Positions 21,927-31,269 are shown, numbered from the stretch's first letter. The stretch is 64,000 bases of DNA from Nitrosomonas sp. (GCA_017994575.1 JAGOKN010000002.1:18266-82265), one strand, 5' to 3'. Numbers and translations: made by a program. Notes: generated by a model not told the origin, from the sequence alone.

Positions 21927-22284
21927 TTTGCTGCTCCTTGCTGTCGTTCATTCCAGGAGGATTCCTGATGGAATCAATGTACGCAGGTTAATGTGAACAG
22001 AAACTGAATGAAGCAAAGAACAATCAAGAGATCTCTGCATAACTGTATTTTTGAGCTTTTCTGTTCATTCCCATCATAATTAAATCAAATGCTTACAGAG
22101 TTTGCGCATTCGATAAAGCCAGTTATGCAGAGGTCTCTTGAAAAGTTTCCAGAGTCGTGCGCAGCAATTTTCTACTCGAGGATTCTAGCGGCTGCCAATC
22201 GGCGGGTTGACCCTAATTGAGGGGATTATCTGGCTTTTCGCAGCAATAGTCTTGGGTAAATTACTGGTAAAAATGATTCCAGAA
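21927..22284. other. Gap holding an inverted-repeat element
   Basis: No gene is seen in this 358-base stretch. It contains the 118-bp inverted-repeat element at 22024-22141. The remainder up to the RAYT gene shows nothing I recognise. Confidence 0.5.
22024..22141. repeat. 118-bp element with 22-bp terminal inverted repeats
   Basis: TCAAGAGATCTCTGCATAAC starts it, and the right end mirrors 21 of the 22 terminal bases (one mismatch). The ends resemble the GAGACCTCTGCA-type termini of IS5-family elements and are close to the end at 28901-28920. No target duplication is obvious. It is too short to code, so it is probably a MITE or a solo pair of ends. Confidence 0.65.
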
Positions 22285-23133
22285 TCAAGAATCCTTGTTC
22301 TTACGAACAATAACCCCAACAGTCGTCGGGTGCAATTGATAGTATTCTCCGATTTCTCGTTGGCTATATGCACCGGTTTTGTAAGCGGCAATAATCGCTG
22401 CTTTGTGGTCTTTGTGCTGCGCTGCAATCTCAGACAGAGGCTTTGCAATCGGCCGCTTTTGCTGCTGGGGTATATTTAAATCGCCCTTTTCTTTCCCGAT
22501 TCTTTTCTGCATTTCAGTGACGAAATCGGCATCCCCTAAATAAATTTGTCCCTTCAAATTCGACCAGATTTCAGGTTGATGTTGCACACCTTCCAGGACA
22601 AATTGTCGGTATTTTTCCGTTGCAATTCTCCTTTGTTTCCCAAACAAAGACAAAATCCAATCCGTTGTCAGCCATTCGGGTTTGGCAGCATTTCCAGACA
22701 TTGCCGGATAACTGCTCCACGGCCAGTCTTCAAGCCGATTGACCATGCCTTTGGCTCTTAACGGATTCAGCACAACATATCGGGAAAGTTCAAGCAAATA
22801 ACGATCTTTATCCACCAGAATTGCTTTGTAACGTCCTTGAAAAAGATGGCCGCTACGTCCATGCCGACGATTCGACGCTTGGGTATAAACGCCATTGAGC
22901 TGGCGCATACCTTTTGACAAATTGCCGTCAAGCGTTTCAATGATCAGATGATAATGGTTATCCATCAAGCAATAACCATGGCACAGCCAGTTATGATCAG
23001 TCACAACCGACCCAAGGATTTCTAAAAACCTTACCCGGTCATCATCATCTTCAAAAATAGCTTCGCGGCGATCTCCACGCGATGTGACGTGGTAAAGCGC
23101 ATTCGGAAATTCTAATCGGAGTGGTCTTGTCAT
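22285..23133 (-). CDS. REP-associated tyrosine transposase (RAYT), intact copy A
   Basis: About 282 residues starting MTRPLRLEFPNALYHVTSRG, the typical start of RAYT/TnpA_REP proteins (an extra four codons lie upstream to 23145). The Y1 transposase core is complete: HUH motif in MDNHYHLIIET, catalytic Tyr in QLNGVYTQASNRRHGRSG, then LFQGRYKAILVD and LELSRYVVLNPLRAKGMV. A C-terminal helix-turn-helix-like part (SQREIGEYYQLHPTTVGVIV) follows. RAYTs cut and join single-stranded DNA at REP palindromes. Two damaged relatives lie on the other strand downstream. Confidence 0.93.
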   Translation of the reverse strand: MTRPLRLEFPNALYHVTSRGDRREAIFEDDDDRVRFLEILGSVVTDHNWLCHGYCLMDNHYHLIIETLDGNLSKGMRQLNGVYTQASNRRHGRSGHLFQGRYKAILVDKDRYLLELSRYVVLNPLRAKGMVNRLEDWPWSSYPAMSGNAAKPEWLTTDWILSLFGKQRRIATEKYRQFVLEGVQHQPEIWSNLKGQIYLGDADFVTEMQKRIGKEKGDLNIPQQQKRPIAKPLSEIAAQHKDHKAAIIAAYKTGAYSQREIGEYYQLHPTTVGVIVRKNKDS

Positions 23134-23155
23134 GGTCTGCAGCATACATCAATTT

Positions 23156-23177
23156 TTCTTGATTCGCGACCTGACCC
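23156..23177. repeat. Outer end repeat of RAYT copy A
   Basis: It begins TTCTTGATTCGCGACC and ends CTGACCC. Its reverse complement matches the left end of copy B at 24323-24344 across all 22 bases. The opposite end of copy A (about 22275-22290) keeps CAGAATCAAGAA but lacks the outermost bases. Confidence 0.75.
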
Positions 23178-23220
23178 TTTCGTTCCGGCTGACAAAAACA
23201 AAAAGATCGGGATTCAGTAC

Positions 23221-23254
23221 TAAAAAAAACAAACCCCGCTGTAGCAGCGGGGTT
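23221..23254 (-). terminator. Rho-independent terminator of the PEP-CTERM gene
   Basis: On the minus strand a perfect ten-base stem AACCCCGCTG / CAGCGGGGTT with a CTA loop is followed by TTGTTTTTTTT. It lies 30 bases after the stop of the PEP-CTERM gene. Confidence 0.93.
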
Positions 23255-23283
23255 CAGTGACATGCTGCCAGATAAAAATCAGT

Positions 23284-24187
23284 TTATGCCGTTTCCTTCC
23301 TGCGGCGTACAGCAAAACCCAGCAACCCCAATCCGGCCAATAACATGGCATAGGTCATCGGTTCAGGAATAGGAGGAGGTGGTGGTGTAAAAGGATCGGT
23401 GATAGCCATCGCGTATTCGTAACCAAAGCTGATGGATTGGTTATTAGCGATGGTACCCAGATCATAGGCCAGGTTGATCGACCGATCGAAGAATCCATAG
23501 TTATCAGGCAACTGTCCCGCAGTCAACATCAGGTGAGGATCAACCGGGACACAACAACTGGAAGGATCAACATAAGCGACAGTATTTGCCGGTCCACCAA
23601 TCAAGTCTGCCAGCGTGAGCGCCCAACCATCCGGGCTTGTGGCAGTTACCGAGGCGCCGTCCCCTAACGCGTTAATTACGTTGCGTGTTTCATAACCAAA
23701 GCCCGCCGGTATGCCTTGGTCCGGATCAATACCGACACCCCACTCAACATCCGTCGCGGCAGCTCCGGTATTGTTCGTCAGTTGAACCTGAACAGCAACG
23801 TGCCCGCTCGAAGGAATGGTAATCCTCTCGATGATTGACCAATCGCTGCCGGGGTTGCTCGTAACAAGTATCGAACCGTCAATATCAGTGATCGCAGTAG
23901 AAGCAAATGGATTGGATTCACCATCTTCATTAGCAATTCCGGCAGACAATCCATTCGCATTGAGCGACCAATTGGACGAAAAAGTACCGAGGTTGACAAA
24001 TTCCCTATCCATAAAACTTAAGCCGAAAATACCCGTAGCGGAAAAATAACCGGCATCTGCAATTGTAGCGGATGTATCAACTCCGTTTGTAATGACGGTA
24101 GGTGCAGTGTGCGCAGTGATCGCAAACACTACCCAGCGCTATTGTTACCAGTTGCGCGAGATATTTTTTCTTTAATCTGGATTCCAT
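23284..24187 (-). pseudogene. PEP-CTERM surface protein, frameshifted after the signal peptide
   Basis: The body (frame open 23284-24129) is a beta-rich, Gly/Asn/Ser-rich exported domain that ends in PPPPIPEP, a hydrophobic helix and RRRKETA, the PEP-CTERM signal cut by exosortase. A matching start is in another frame: ATG 24187, after a perfect AAAGGAGT site, reads MESRLKKKYLAQLVTIALGS and then runs out of frame at a TTT run (24124-24126). Removing one T joins it to AITAHTAPTVITNG, a normal signal peptide. So the gene needs a -1 correction: a real mutation, a slippage switch, or a sequencing error. It has its own terminator and is flanked by RAYT copies A and B. Confidence 0.85.
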
Positions 24188-24322
24188 ATCTTTTACTCCT
24201 TTCATTAGATTACTGGATTACTTGGACTGACCATTGATGTGGAACCTATCAATCAAATTTTTCAAGCCACGTCAACATCCTGATTATAACTGTAAAACAA
24301 AATCGTAAGAAGAACATAAATA

Positions 24323-25120
24323 GGGTCAGGTCGCGAATCAAGAAAATAGGCGTATACTGTGAGCTATGACAAGACCACTCCGTTTAGAATTTCCGAATGT
24401 GCTTTTTACCACGTCACATCGCGTGGAGATCGCCGCAAAGCCATTTTTGAAGATGATGATGACCGGTTGCGGTTTCTAGAGATTCTTGGGATGGTTGTGG
24501 CTCAATGCCGTTTATCGTCGGCATGGACGTAGCAGCCATCTTTTCCAAGGACATTACAAAGCAATCCTGGTGGATAAAGATCGTTATTTACTTGAGCTTT
24601 TCCGTTATGTTGTGCTGAATCCGTTAAGAGCCAAAGGCATGGTCAATCGGCTTGAAGATTGGCCGTGGAGCAGTTATCCGGCAATGTCTGAAGATGATGC
24701 CAAACCTGAATGGCTGACAACGGATTGGATTTTGTCTTTGTTTGGGAAACAAAGGAGAATTGCGACGGAGAAATACCTGCAATTTATCCGGGAAGGCGCG
24801 CAACATCAACCTAAGATCTGGTCGAATTTGAAGGTGAAAATTTATTTAGGGGATGCCGCTTTCGTAAATGAAATGCAGAAAAGAATCGGCAGGGAAAAGG
24901 ACGATTTAAATATACCCCAGCAGCAAAAGCGGCCGATTGCGAAGCCTTTGTCTGAGATTGCAGCGCAACACAAAGACCGCAGAACCGCGATCATTGCCGC
25001 CTACAAAACAGGTACATACAGCCAATGAAAAATCGGGGAGTACTATCAATTGCATCCAACGACAGTTGAGATTCTTCTTCGTAAGAACAAGGATTCTTGA
25101 TTCTGGACCTGACACCTATT
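24323..25120 (+). mobile_element. RAYT element copy B with both ends
   Basis: The left end (GGGTCAGGTCGCGAATCAAG from 24323) and right end (25094-25115, reverse complement GTGTCAGGTCCAGAATCAAG) are inverted repeats with three differences over 22 bases; flanking AAATAGG/CCTATTT extends the match outward. The element encloses a broken RAYT gene. It lies between the PEP-CTERM gene and the carbonic anhydrase gene. Confidence 0.75.
24366..25100 (+). pseudogene. RAYT transposase, inactive copy B
   Basis: It starts MTRPLRLEFPNVLF as in copy A, then shifts frame because of two extra T bases (CTTTTTACC against CTTTACC). A deletion after about codon 40 removes the whole HUH region and the stretch up to the catalytic Tyr. 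The remaining frame from about 24486 keeps HGRSSHLFQGHYKAILVD to TGTYSQ; there a CGA codon has become TGA. Without the His pair it cannot cut DNA. Confidence 0.9.
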
Positions 25121-25261
25121 TGCTCTAAAACAGGTAGATGTGTGGAAAAATAACGCCTAAGACACCTACCCAAAAATGTAAGTCACTTTTACTAAAAAGA
25201 TATCAATATTTATTCATAAAAGACAGTATAGAATAAGCATTTTACTAATAAGAATAAATCT

Positions 25262-26032
25262 ATGTGTAAGGAATTCGATTCTAACGAAAATACGAGCAGG
25301 CATGAATTAAATATGAATAGGCGTATTTTCCTTAGAACTTCAGCTGCTTTTACAATGGGTCTGGGGATGCTTCATGCCGGGATGTCTCGGGCAAGCTCGG
25401 AGGTTGCCACAACTTACTCGAGCATACCACCTAAACCGGAAAATATACTCACTCCGGATGAGGCGTTTGATCGATTAATGCAGGGTAACAAACGCTATGT
25501 TAGTGGTAAATCTATGCTATTGGATTTTCATGATGTTGAGAAATCACTCGTCAGTGGACAAAATCCTTATGCTACGATTCTTGGATGCTCAGATTCTAGA
25601 GTGAGTCCCGAGCATTGCTTTGATGAAGCGCATGGTGATTTATTTGTTGTGCGTGGAGCTGGTAACTATTTGACTAATGATAATATCGCATCCATTGAGT
25701 ATGCGGTTGCGGTATTAAAAACGCCTTTAATTATGGTGCTGGGCCATGAAAGTTGTGGGGCAGTGAAAGCGGCAATCGAAGCCGTTGATACGCATAAAAG
25801 CTTTCCTGGGCATATTCAATTATTGGCCAGTGCAATAGCACCTGCAGTCAGGGCGGTTAGTGATACATCCAGCAGTCGCCTAATCAACGTGACAAAAGCA
25901 AATATTATTAGGAATGTCGAGAGCTTGCGGGTTAAAACACCGATTATAGATTCTTATCACGATGAAAAGAAAGTTCGTGTTGTAGGCGGGCTTTATCATT
26001 TAAAAACTGGAATTGTTGAGGTTATTGCATAA
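25262..26032 (+). CDS. Exported beta-class carbonic anhydrase
   Basis: A 256-residue beta-carbonic anhydrase (CO2 to bicarbonate). Zinc ligands are visible in the family motifs CSDSR and HESC, with VRGAGNYL between. The N-terminus carries a Tat-type signal, MNRRIFLRTSAAFTMGLGML, from ATG 25313, which is the likelier start (17 codons shorter). The enzyme should therefore act in the periplasm, unlike the usual cytoplasmic form. Codon use is more AT-rich than in the neighbours, and the gene lies between RAYT copies B and C, which suggests arrival by transfer or shuffling. It has no operon partner. Confidence 0.93.
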   Translation: MCKEFDSNENTSRHELNMNRRIFLRTSAAFTMGLGMLHAGMSRASSEVATTYSSIPPKPENILTPDEAFDRLMQGNKRYVSGKSMLLDFHDVEKSLVSGQNPYATILGCSDSRVSPEHCFDEAHGDLFVVRGAGNYLTNDNIASIEYAVAVLKTPLIMVLGHESCGAVKAAIEAVDTHKSFPGHIQLLASAIAPAVRAVSDTSSSRLINVTKANIIRNVESLRVKTPIIDSYHDEKKVRVVGGLYHLKTGIVEVIA

Positions 26033-26054
26033 AGTAAGTTTTGGTTGCATAAAC

Positions 26055-26371
26055 AAATGGGGGAGGTCGCGAATCAAGAAATTTGAAGGGGAAAATTTAT
26101 TTAGGGGATGCCGCTTTCGTAAATGAAATGCAGAAAAGAATCGGTAGGGAAAAGGACGATTTAAATATACCCCAGCAGCAAAAGCGGCCGACTGCAAAGC
26201 CTCTATCTAAGATTACAGCGCAATACAAAGACCGCAAAGCAGCGATTATTGCCGTTTACAAAAACGGTGCATATAGCTAACGAGAAATCGGGGAGTACTA
26301 TCAATTGCATCCAACGACAGTTGGAGTTATCCTTCGTAAGAACAAGGATTCTTGATTCTGGACACCTATTT
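26055..26371 (+). mobile_element. RAYT-derived MITE-like remnant, copy C
   Basis: It keeps both element ends (left: AAATGGGGGAGGTCGCGAATCAAGAA-like from 26055; right: TTCTTGATTCTGGACACC at 26349-26366), but about 480 bases of the interior are missing. The left end jumps straight into ATTTGAAGG of the late coding region. The right end has also lost four bases (CTGA). It is non-autonomous. Confidence 0.75.
26083..26355 (+). pseudogene. C-terminal RAYT fragment, copy C
   Basis: It reads KGKIYLGDAAFVNEMQKR, then NIPQQQKRPTAKPL and YKNGAYS as in copies A and B; next a CAA codon has become TAA, and REIGEYYQLHPTTVGVIL follows in the same frame. Only the last third of the transposase is left. Confidence 0.88.
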
Positions 26372-26585
26372 GCAAAGCAAATGAGCCAGTATACTCGAAG
26401 CCAAGCAATCGCTGACAAAGTACTTCCGGTTTTACAATGCAAACCGGAAACATCAGATCTTGATGGCAACACTCGATCAGATCTATTATGAATCCATCAC
26501 ATTGCTGAAGACAGGTTGATGGCAGGGAAAATAACTCCCAAGACATCTGTTCAAAAATTGGGATCCACTTCTCTCCCTAAAACAC

Positions 26586-27950
26586 CTACCTGATCCAAAT
26601 CGTTTTAATATTCACAAACTCGCGAATGCCGTGATAGGACAATTCTCTGCCATAACCGGACTCTTTGATGCCGCCGAACGGCAAGCGTGGGTCGCTTCTG
26701 ACGATGCCGTTGACGAATGTGCAGCCGGCGTGAATTTGCCGTGCCAGTGCTTCACCGCGTGTCGGATCACCTGTCCATAGACTGCTGCCTAGACCAAATT
26801 GGGTTCGATTGGCCAACTGGACCGCTTCCTCGACGCTGCTGACGCGCACAATGGCAAAAACGGGCCCGAATAATTCTTCGTCAAACGCCGGCATTCCAGG
26901 TTGCACGTGATCCAGGATGGTTGGTGCGTAATAGGCACCTTGTTCGCCAATGGAAAAACCGCCGGTTAGTAACTTTGCACCTGATGCTAGGCTTCGCTCC
27001 ACTTGCGCTTGCAATTCGGCACGCAAGTCCATTCGCGCCATGGGTGCGATGGTGGTTGCGGCATCCTTGGGGTTGCCACTGCGTAACTGCTTGATAAGCG
27101 CTTGCAATCGTTCCACAAACGTATCCGCGATAGCTTCCTGCAAAATAAAGCGCTTTGCGGCAATGCAACTTTGCCCCATATTTTGCAGCCGGGCGATCAG
27201 CGCTTGCTGTACAGTCCATTCGATATCGGCATCATCCAGTACGATAAACGGATCCGATCCTCCCAATTCCAGCACACACTTTTTCAGATGCTGCCCGGCA
27301 ATCGCTGCAACTTTGCGCCCCGCTGCACTACTACCTGTCAACGTCACCGCAGCGATGCGGCGATCGGCAATCACTTGTTCTGCTTGAGCAGCGCTGATCA
27401 TGAATGTGCGAAAAGTATGGAGCGGAAATCCGGCTTGTTGAAATGCCTCTTCCAATGCAAGCGCACATTGCGGCACATTTGATGCATGTTTCAGAACCAC
27501 CGTATTACCTGCCATCATCGCTGGTGCAGCAGCGCGAATCAATTGCCAAAAGGGAAAATTCCACGGCATGATGCACAAAATGGTGCCTAATGGTTGATAA
27601 ACGACGACACTGCGGCTAGCATCAGATGCGATGATTTCATCGCGTAGGTACGATACCGCATGATCCGCATAGTGTTCGCAGCCAATAGCACATTTCTCGA
27701 TCTCAGCGCGCGCTTCCCTAAGCAGTTTCCCCATTTCTTCGGTGATCAGACACGCATAGCTTTCACTGTTTTGCCGGAATACTTGTGCCAGTTGCCGAAA
27801 CAATTGCCCCCGCTGCTCATAACCAAGCGCTGCCCATGCTGCTTGCGCTGATTCGACCTGATTCAATGCGCTACTGATTTGATCAGCCTGCCATATCGAA
27901 AAGGATTGTGTGATTTGACCTGTTGCCGGATTGATCGATTGCATTGACAT
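26586..27950 (-). CDS. NAD(P)-dependent succinate-semialdehyde dehydrogenase-like enzyme
   Basis: A 454-residue aldehyde dehydrogenase. Start ATG 27950 (MSMQSINPATGQ) has AGGGGATT eight bases upstream. Visible motifs: PWNFPFWQLIRAAAPAMMAGN (cofactor), LTGSSAAGRKVA, catalytic Glu in LELGGSDPFIV, catalytic Cys in NMGQSCIAAKRF, and EELFGPVFAIV. The size and sequence fit the short GabD/Sad group that oxidises succinate semialdehyde to succinate, but related aldehydes are possible. It stands alone, bounded by RAYT debris on one side and IS5 debris on the other. Confidence 0.9.
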   Translation of the reverse strand: MSMQSINPATGQITQSFSIWQADQISSALNQVESAQAAWAALGYEQRGQLFRQLAQVFRQNSESYACLITEEMGKLLREARAEIEKCAIGCEHYADHAVSYLRDEIIASDASRSVVVYQPLGTILCIMPWNFPFWQLIRAAAPAMMAGNTVVLKHASNVPQCALALEEAFQQAGFPLHTFRTFMISAAQAEQVIADRRIAAVTLTGSSAAGRKVAAIAGQHLKKCVLELGGSDPFIVLDDADIEWTVQQALIARLQNMGQSCIAAKRFILQEAIADTFVERLQALIKQLRSGNPKDAATTIAPMARMDLRAELQAQVERSLASGAKLLTGGFSIGEQGAYYAPTILDHVQPGMPAFDEELFGPVFAIVRVSSVEEAVQLANRTQFGLGSSLWTGDPTRGEALARQIHAGCTFVNGIVRSDPRLPFGGIKESGYGRELSYHGIREFVNIKTIWIR

Positions 27951-28102
27951 GATGAATCCCCTGATACCAATCAAAGGGAATCGCTAAAAATTCATATTTT
28001 GTCACAATACTTCGTTGTTCACAAAAAACCTATCCTTACATATCAACTGAACAATTTGCAAAATGATGCAAATTTCCCATTCCAGTGAAATTCTGAGGGA
28101 AT

Positions 28103-28366
28103 TTATGAAGGAATTGAGTTTTTTAACCATTTTCCAACACATGAACGTTTTGGGAGCCTTTTCAAGTTATACGCCATTGCGAGTACTATGTGCCAATCAT
28201 GTGCTTTAGCCAGTACAGTAACGTAGTTTTTTGGCTTTGAACCAACACACTTGGCTTCAAAGCTGCGCTCTACCGCATAACAGGCTTTTGTGACTAGGTT
28301 GTTGCGTCGCAACTGTCGTTGTGTCAACGTAGTGTTCTTGGCGGCCTTATCCTGAATGCCATTTTT
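28103..28366 (-). pseudogene. IS5-family transposase remnant 1 (C-terminal, interrupted)
   Basis: The frame reads LKNGIQDKAAKNTTLTQRQL, then LVTKACYAVERSF and VLAMAYNLKRLP, the last third of an IS5-type DDE transposase including the final Glu (VERSF). The match to the family is poor between these blocks. It is cut at 28367 by the terminal repeat of remnant 2, and the visible start codon belongs to that repeat. Confidence 0.75.
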
Positions 28367-28794
28367 AAGACTCCTGCACAACCTCTCCTGCCAATTAGAG
28401 CGAAATGATACATTTCGAAGCAGCGATCGATGGTGCGCATATCGAGGCGAATCGGGTGTATGCGGACAAGGGATCGGCCAGTAATGCCAATCGACAGTTT
28501 TTAAGAAAGCAAAAGATCAAGAGCGCAATCATGCATCGCGCGTACAAGAACAAACCACTATCGGTGCGCCAGAAGCTGGCGAACCAATTGGTCAGCAAAA
28601 AACGCTACATTGTCGAACAGTGTTTCGGCACAATCAAACGCTTATTCAAAATGGGACGCGCCAGCTACTTCGGTACGGCAAAAGTCAACGCCCAAGTCAT
28701 ACTGAAAAGTATCTGCATGAATCTGAAAAAAGCAGCCAACAAAATCTTCGTAGATCAACCATTAAGGGGAGCAATCCGTCCTAATGTTGCATAA
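28367..28794 (+). mobile_element. IS5-family element remnant 2
   Basis: Its left end AAGACTCCTGCACAACC (28367-28383) equals the left end of remnant 3 at 30615. About 20 bases later the coding frame begins in the last third of the transposase (28405-28794: IDGAHIEANRVYADKGSAS, then VEQCFGTIKRLFKMGRASYF), so the first two thirds have been deleted. It sits inside remnant 1. The right end may be GCGATTGTGCAGAGGTCTTG at 28901-28920, which could also belong to remnant 1. Confidence 0.8.
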
Positions 28795-28900
28795 GAGGGG
28801 GAAGCTCCCCTAAAAAAGGAAAAAAACTTCACTTTCTGCCAAAATGACGTGCAATCAGCGTCATTTGGAAATTTTTCTTTGTCACTACAGCTAAATTCTC

Positions 28901-28920
28901 GCGATTGTGCAGAGGTCTTG
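28901..28920. repeat. IS5-type right terminal repeat
   Basis: GATTGTGCAGAGGTCTTG is the near reverse complement of the left end AAGACTCCTGCACAACC. It lies 55 bases upstream of the catalase start and may affect its expression. Confidence 0.6.
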
Positions 28921-28974
28921 TCATATGTATCATGTTTACCGACACACATCACGTACCACGATAGGAAAAACACC

Positions 28975-30436
28975 ATGAGCGATAAAAAGAAATTAACGAC
29001 AAATGCTGGTTGCCCCGTTGCCGATAACCAGAACGTAATGACAGCCGGAGCGCGCGGACCACAGTTGCTACAGGACGTTTGGTTTTTAGAGAAACTAGCG
29101 CACTTTGATAGAGAAGTTATCCCAGAGCGGCGCATGCATGCAAAAGGTTCTGGTGCGTATGGTACGTTTACTGTTACGCACGACATCACCAAGTACACGC
29201 GAGCCAGAATATTTTCCGAAATAGGCAAGAAAACAGATTTGTTCACCCGTTTCACCATAGTGGCAGGTGAGCGCGGCGCAGCTGATGCTGAACGCGATAT
29301 TCGCGGCTTTGCTATGAAGTTCTACACGGAAGAGGGAAATTGGGACTTGGTAGGCAACAATACGCCTGTATTTTTCTTGCGAGATCCCCTTAAATTTCCA
29401 GATCTTAATCACGCGGTGAAGCGCGACCCACGCACTAATCTTCGCAGCGCGAAAAACAACTGGGACTTCTGGACTTCATTGCCAGAAGCGCTGCATCAAA
29501 TCACCATTACCATGAGTGAGCGAGGAATTCCGGCAACCTATCGACATATGCATGGCTTCGGGAGTCACACATTCAGCTTCATCAATTCACAGAATGAGCG
29601 TCACTGGGTAAAGTTTCACATGAAATGCCAACAGGGAATCAAAAACCTGAGTGATGCAGAAGGAAGCTGAAGCTCTCATCGGTAAGGATCGAGAAAGCCA
29701 TCAGCGGGACCTTTATGGAAGCATTGAGAAAGGTGACTTTCCGAAGTGGACAATGTATATCCAGATCATGCCAGAAAAGGAAGCATCCACAATTCCTTAT
29801 CATCCTTTTGATCTCACCAAGGTGTGGCCGCACAAGGATTACCCGCTCATTGAAGTCGGAGTGATGGAGTTAAACCGCAATCCGGAGAATTTCTTTGCCG
29901 AAGTCGAACAATCGGCCTTTAATCCGGCCAACATAGTCCCCGGCATTGGATTCTCTCCAGATAAGATGTTGCAGGGCCGTTTATTTTCCTACGGTGACGC
30001 ACAGCGGTACCGGCTTGGTGTAAATCATCATCTTATCCCGGTCAATGCGCCACGCTGTCCTGCACACAGCTACCACCGTGATGGCGCCATGCGTGTTGAT
30101 GGCAATTACGGTAGCACATTGAGTTATGAGCCGAACAGTTACGGAGAATGGCAGGAACAATCAGATTTCAATGAGCCGCCTCTCGCCTTGAATGGTGCAG
30201 CGGATCACTGGAATCATCGCGAAGATACGGATTACTACTCACAGCCTGGCGCTCTGTTTAGATTAATGACACCAGAACAGCAACAGATATTGTTTGAGAA
30301 CACCGCCCGTTCCATTAGCGGTGCGCCTCGTGACATTCAAATCCGTCATATCGGCAACTGCCTTAAGGCCGACCCCTTATACGGTGCAGGTATAGCCAAG
30401 GCATTGAATATTACATTGAGTGAAGTACCGAAGTAA
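28975..30436 (+). pseudogene. katA: Monofunctional heme catalase, frameshifted by a 4-bp duplication
   Basis: Two frames together give a complete small-subunit catalase: 28975-29670 ([20 protein letters not shown] to GIKNLSDAE) and 29651-30436 (from [20 protein letters not shown] to the end). The first holds the distal heme-side motif around [20 protein letters not shown]; the second holds the proximal heme ligand region [18 protein letters not shown]. At 29659-29666 GAAG is repeated in tandem; removing one copy restores [11 protein letters not shown] and a 485-residue protein of normal length. As it stands the protein ends before the heme Tyr and would be inactive. AGGAAAAA precedes the start. 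Hydrogen peroxide removal would be its role if reverted. Confidence 0.92.
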
Positions 30437-30454
30437 AAAGGTATCGACTAGCCA

Positions 30455-30614
30455 TTCGTTCGAGTGGGCGGCTCTGATGGATCGCCGCTTCCAGAGCTTG
30501 GATACAAAAATCGGCATCCAGTGTGTTGGATAAACGCCAGCTCAGCACTTTACGAGAGTGCCAATCCATGATGGCAACGAGATAACCAAAACCTTTCTCC
30601 ATCAGCACATACGT
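30455..30614 (-). pseudogene. IS3-family transposase (OrfB) fragment
   Basis: About 53 codons read TYVLMEKGFGYLVAIMDWHS, RKVLSWRLSNTLDADFCIQA and LEAAIHQSRP, the first half of the rve integrase core of IS3-family OrfB. It is cut at 30615 by the end of IS5 remnant 3, and nothing of the rest is seen. It directly follows the catalase gene on the other strand. Confidence 0.85.
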
Positions 30615-31265
30615 AAGACTCCTGCACAACCTCCCCTGCCAGTGCAATAACCAACTAAAATAGAGGCACAATTAAAAGACAGCTGGAGCAAAAGATGCAG
30701 ATGAGTTTTGGAGCACTTGAATTGACAGCGCGATTGAAGCGAGACAGTGTACTGATGAAGATTGATGCCCTGATTGACTGGGAGGAATTACGTCCGAAGC
30801 TTAGGGGTTTATACAAGCGCGAGCTATCGCATGGTGGAGGACAGGAACCGTTTGATGCGCTGTTGATGTTCAAAGCGATACTGCTGGGTCAGTGGCATAG
30901 TTTATCGGATGCAGCATTGGAGCAAGCGCTGTGTGTACGGATTGATGATCAAGGGTGCGATGGGAGCCGGTCATTGATGCCACGCTGATTGAGTCAACGG
31001 CACGCCCTAAAAAGACGATCACCCTGGAGATGGATGCCGAAGGTAAGGCTGTTCAATTTGAAGATGGCAGCCAGCCTGGAATCAGTTGTACCGAAGAACA
31101 CAGTGCGGATCCGGATTCAAGAGCGCAGTCATGCATCGCGTGTACAAGAACAAACCACTTTCGGCACGCCGAAGCTGGCAAATCAATTGATCAGCAAAAA
31201 GCGCTATATTGTCGAGCAGTGTTTCGGCACAATCAAACGCTTATTCAGAATCGGTCAATTACACT
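30615..31265 (+). mobile_element. IS5-family element remnant 3, internally deleted
   Basis: The left end AAGACTCCTGCACAACC is at 30615, and the transposase start at 30695 (MQMSFGALELTARLKRDSVL to HSLSDAALEQALCVRID). The frame breaks near 30945, resumes with VIDATLIESTARPKKTITLE, breaks again near 31110, and ends with LANQLISKKRYIVEQCFGTI. At least two internal deletions are present and the right end is missing; it stops against the 3' end of the HDOD gene. Confidence 0.85.
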
Positions 31266-31269
31266 GCCT

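Noticed and set aside
28795-28815. GGGG/CCCC hairpin after IS5 remnant 2 as a terminator
   Set aside because: The stem is about five bases and no T tract follows in either direction.
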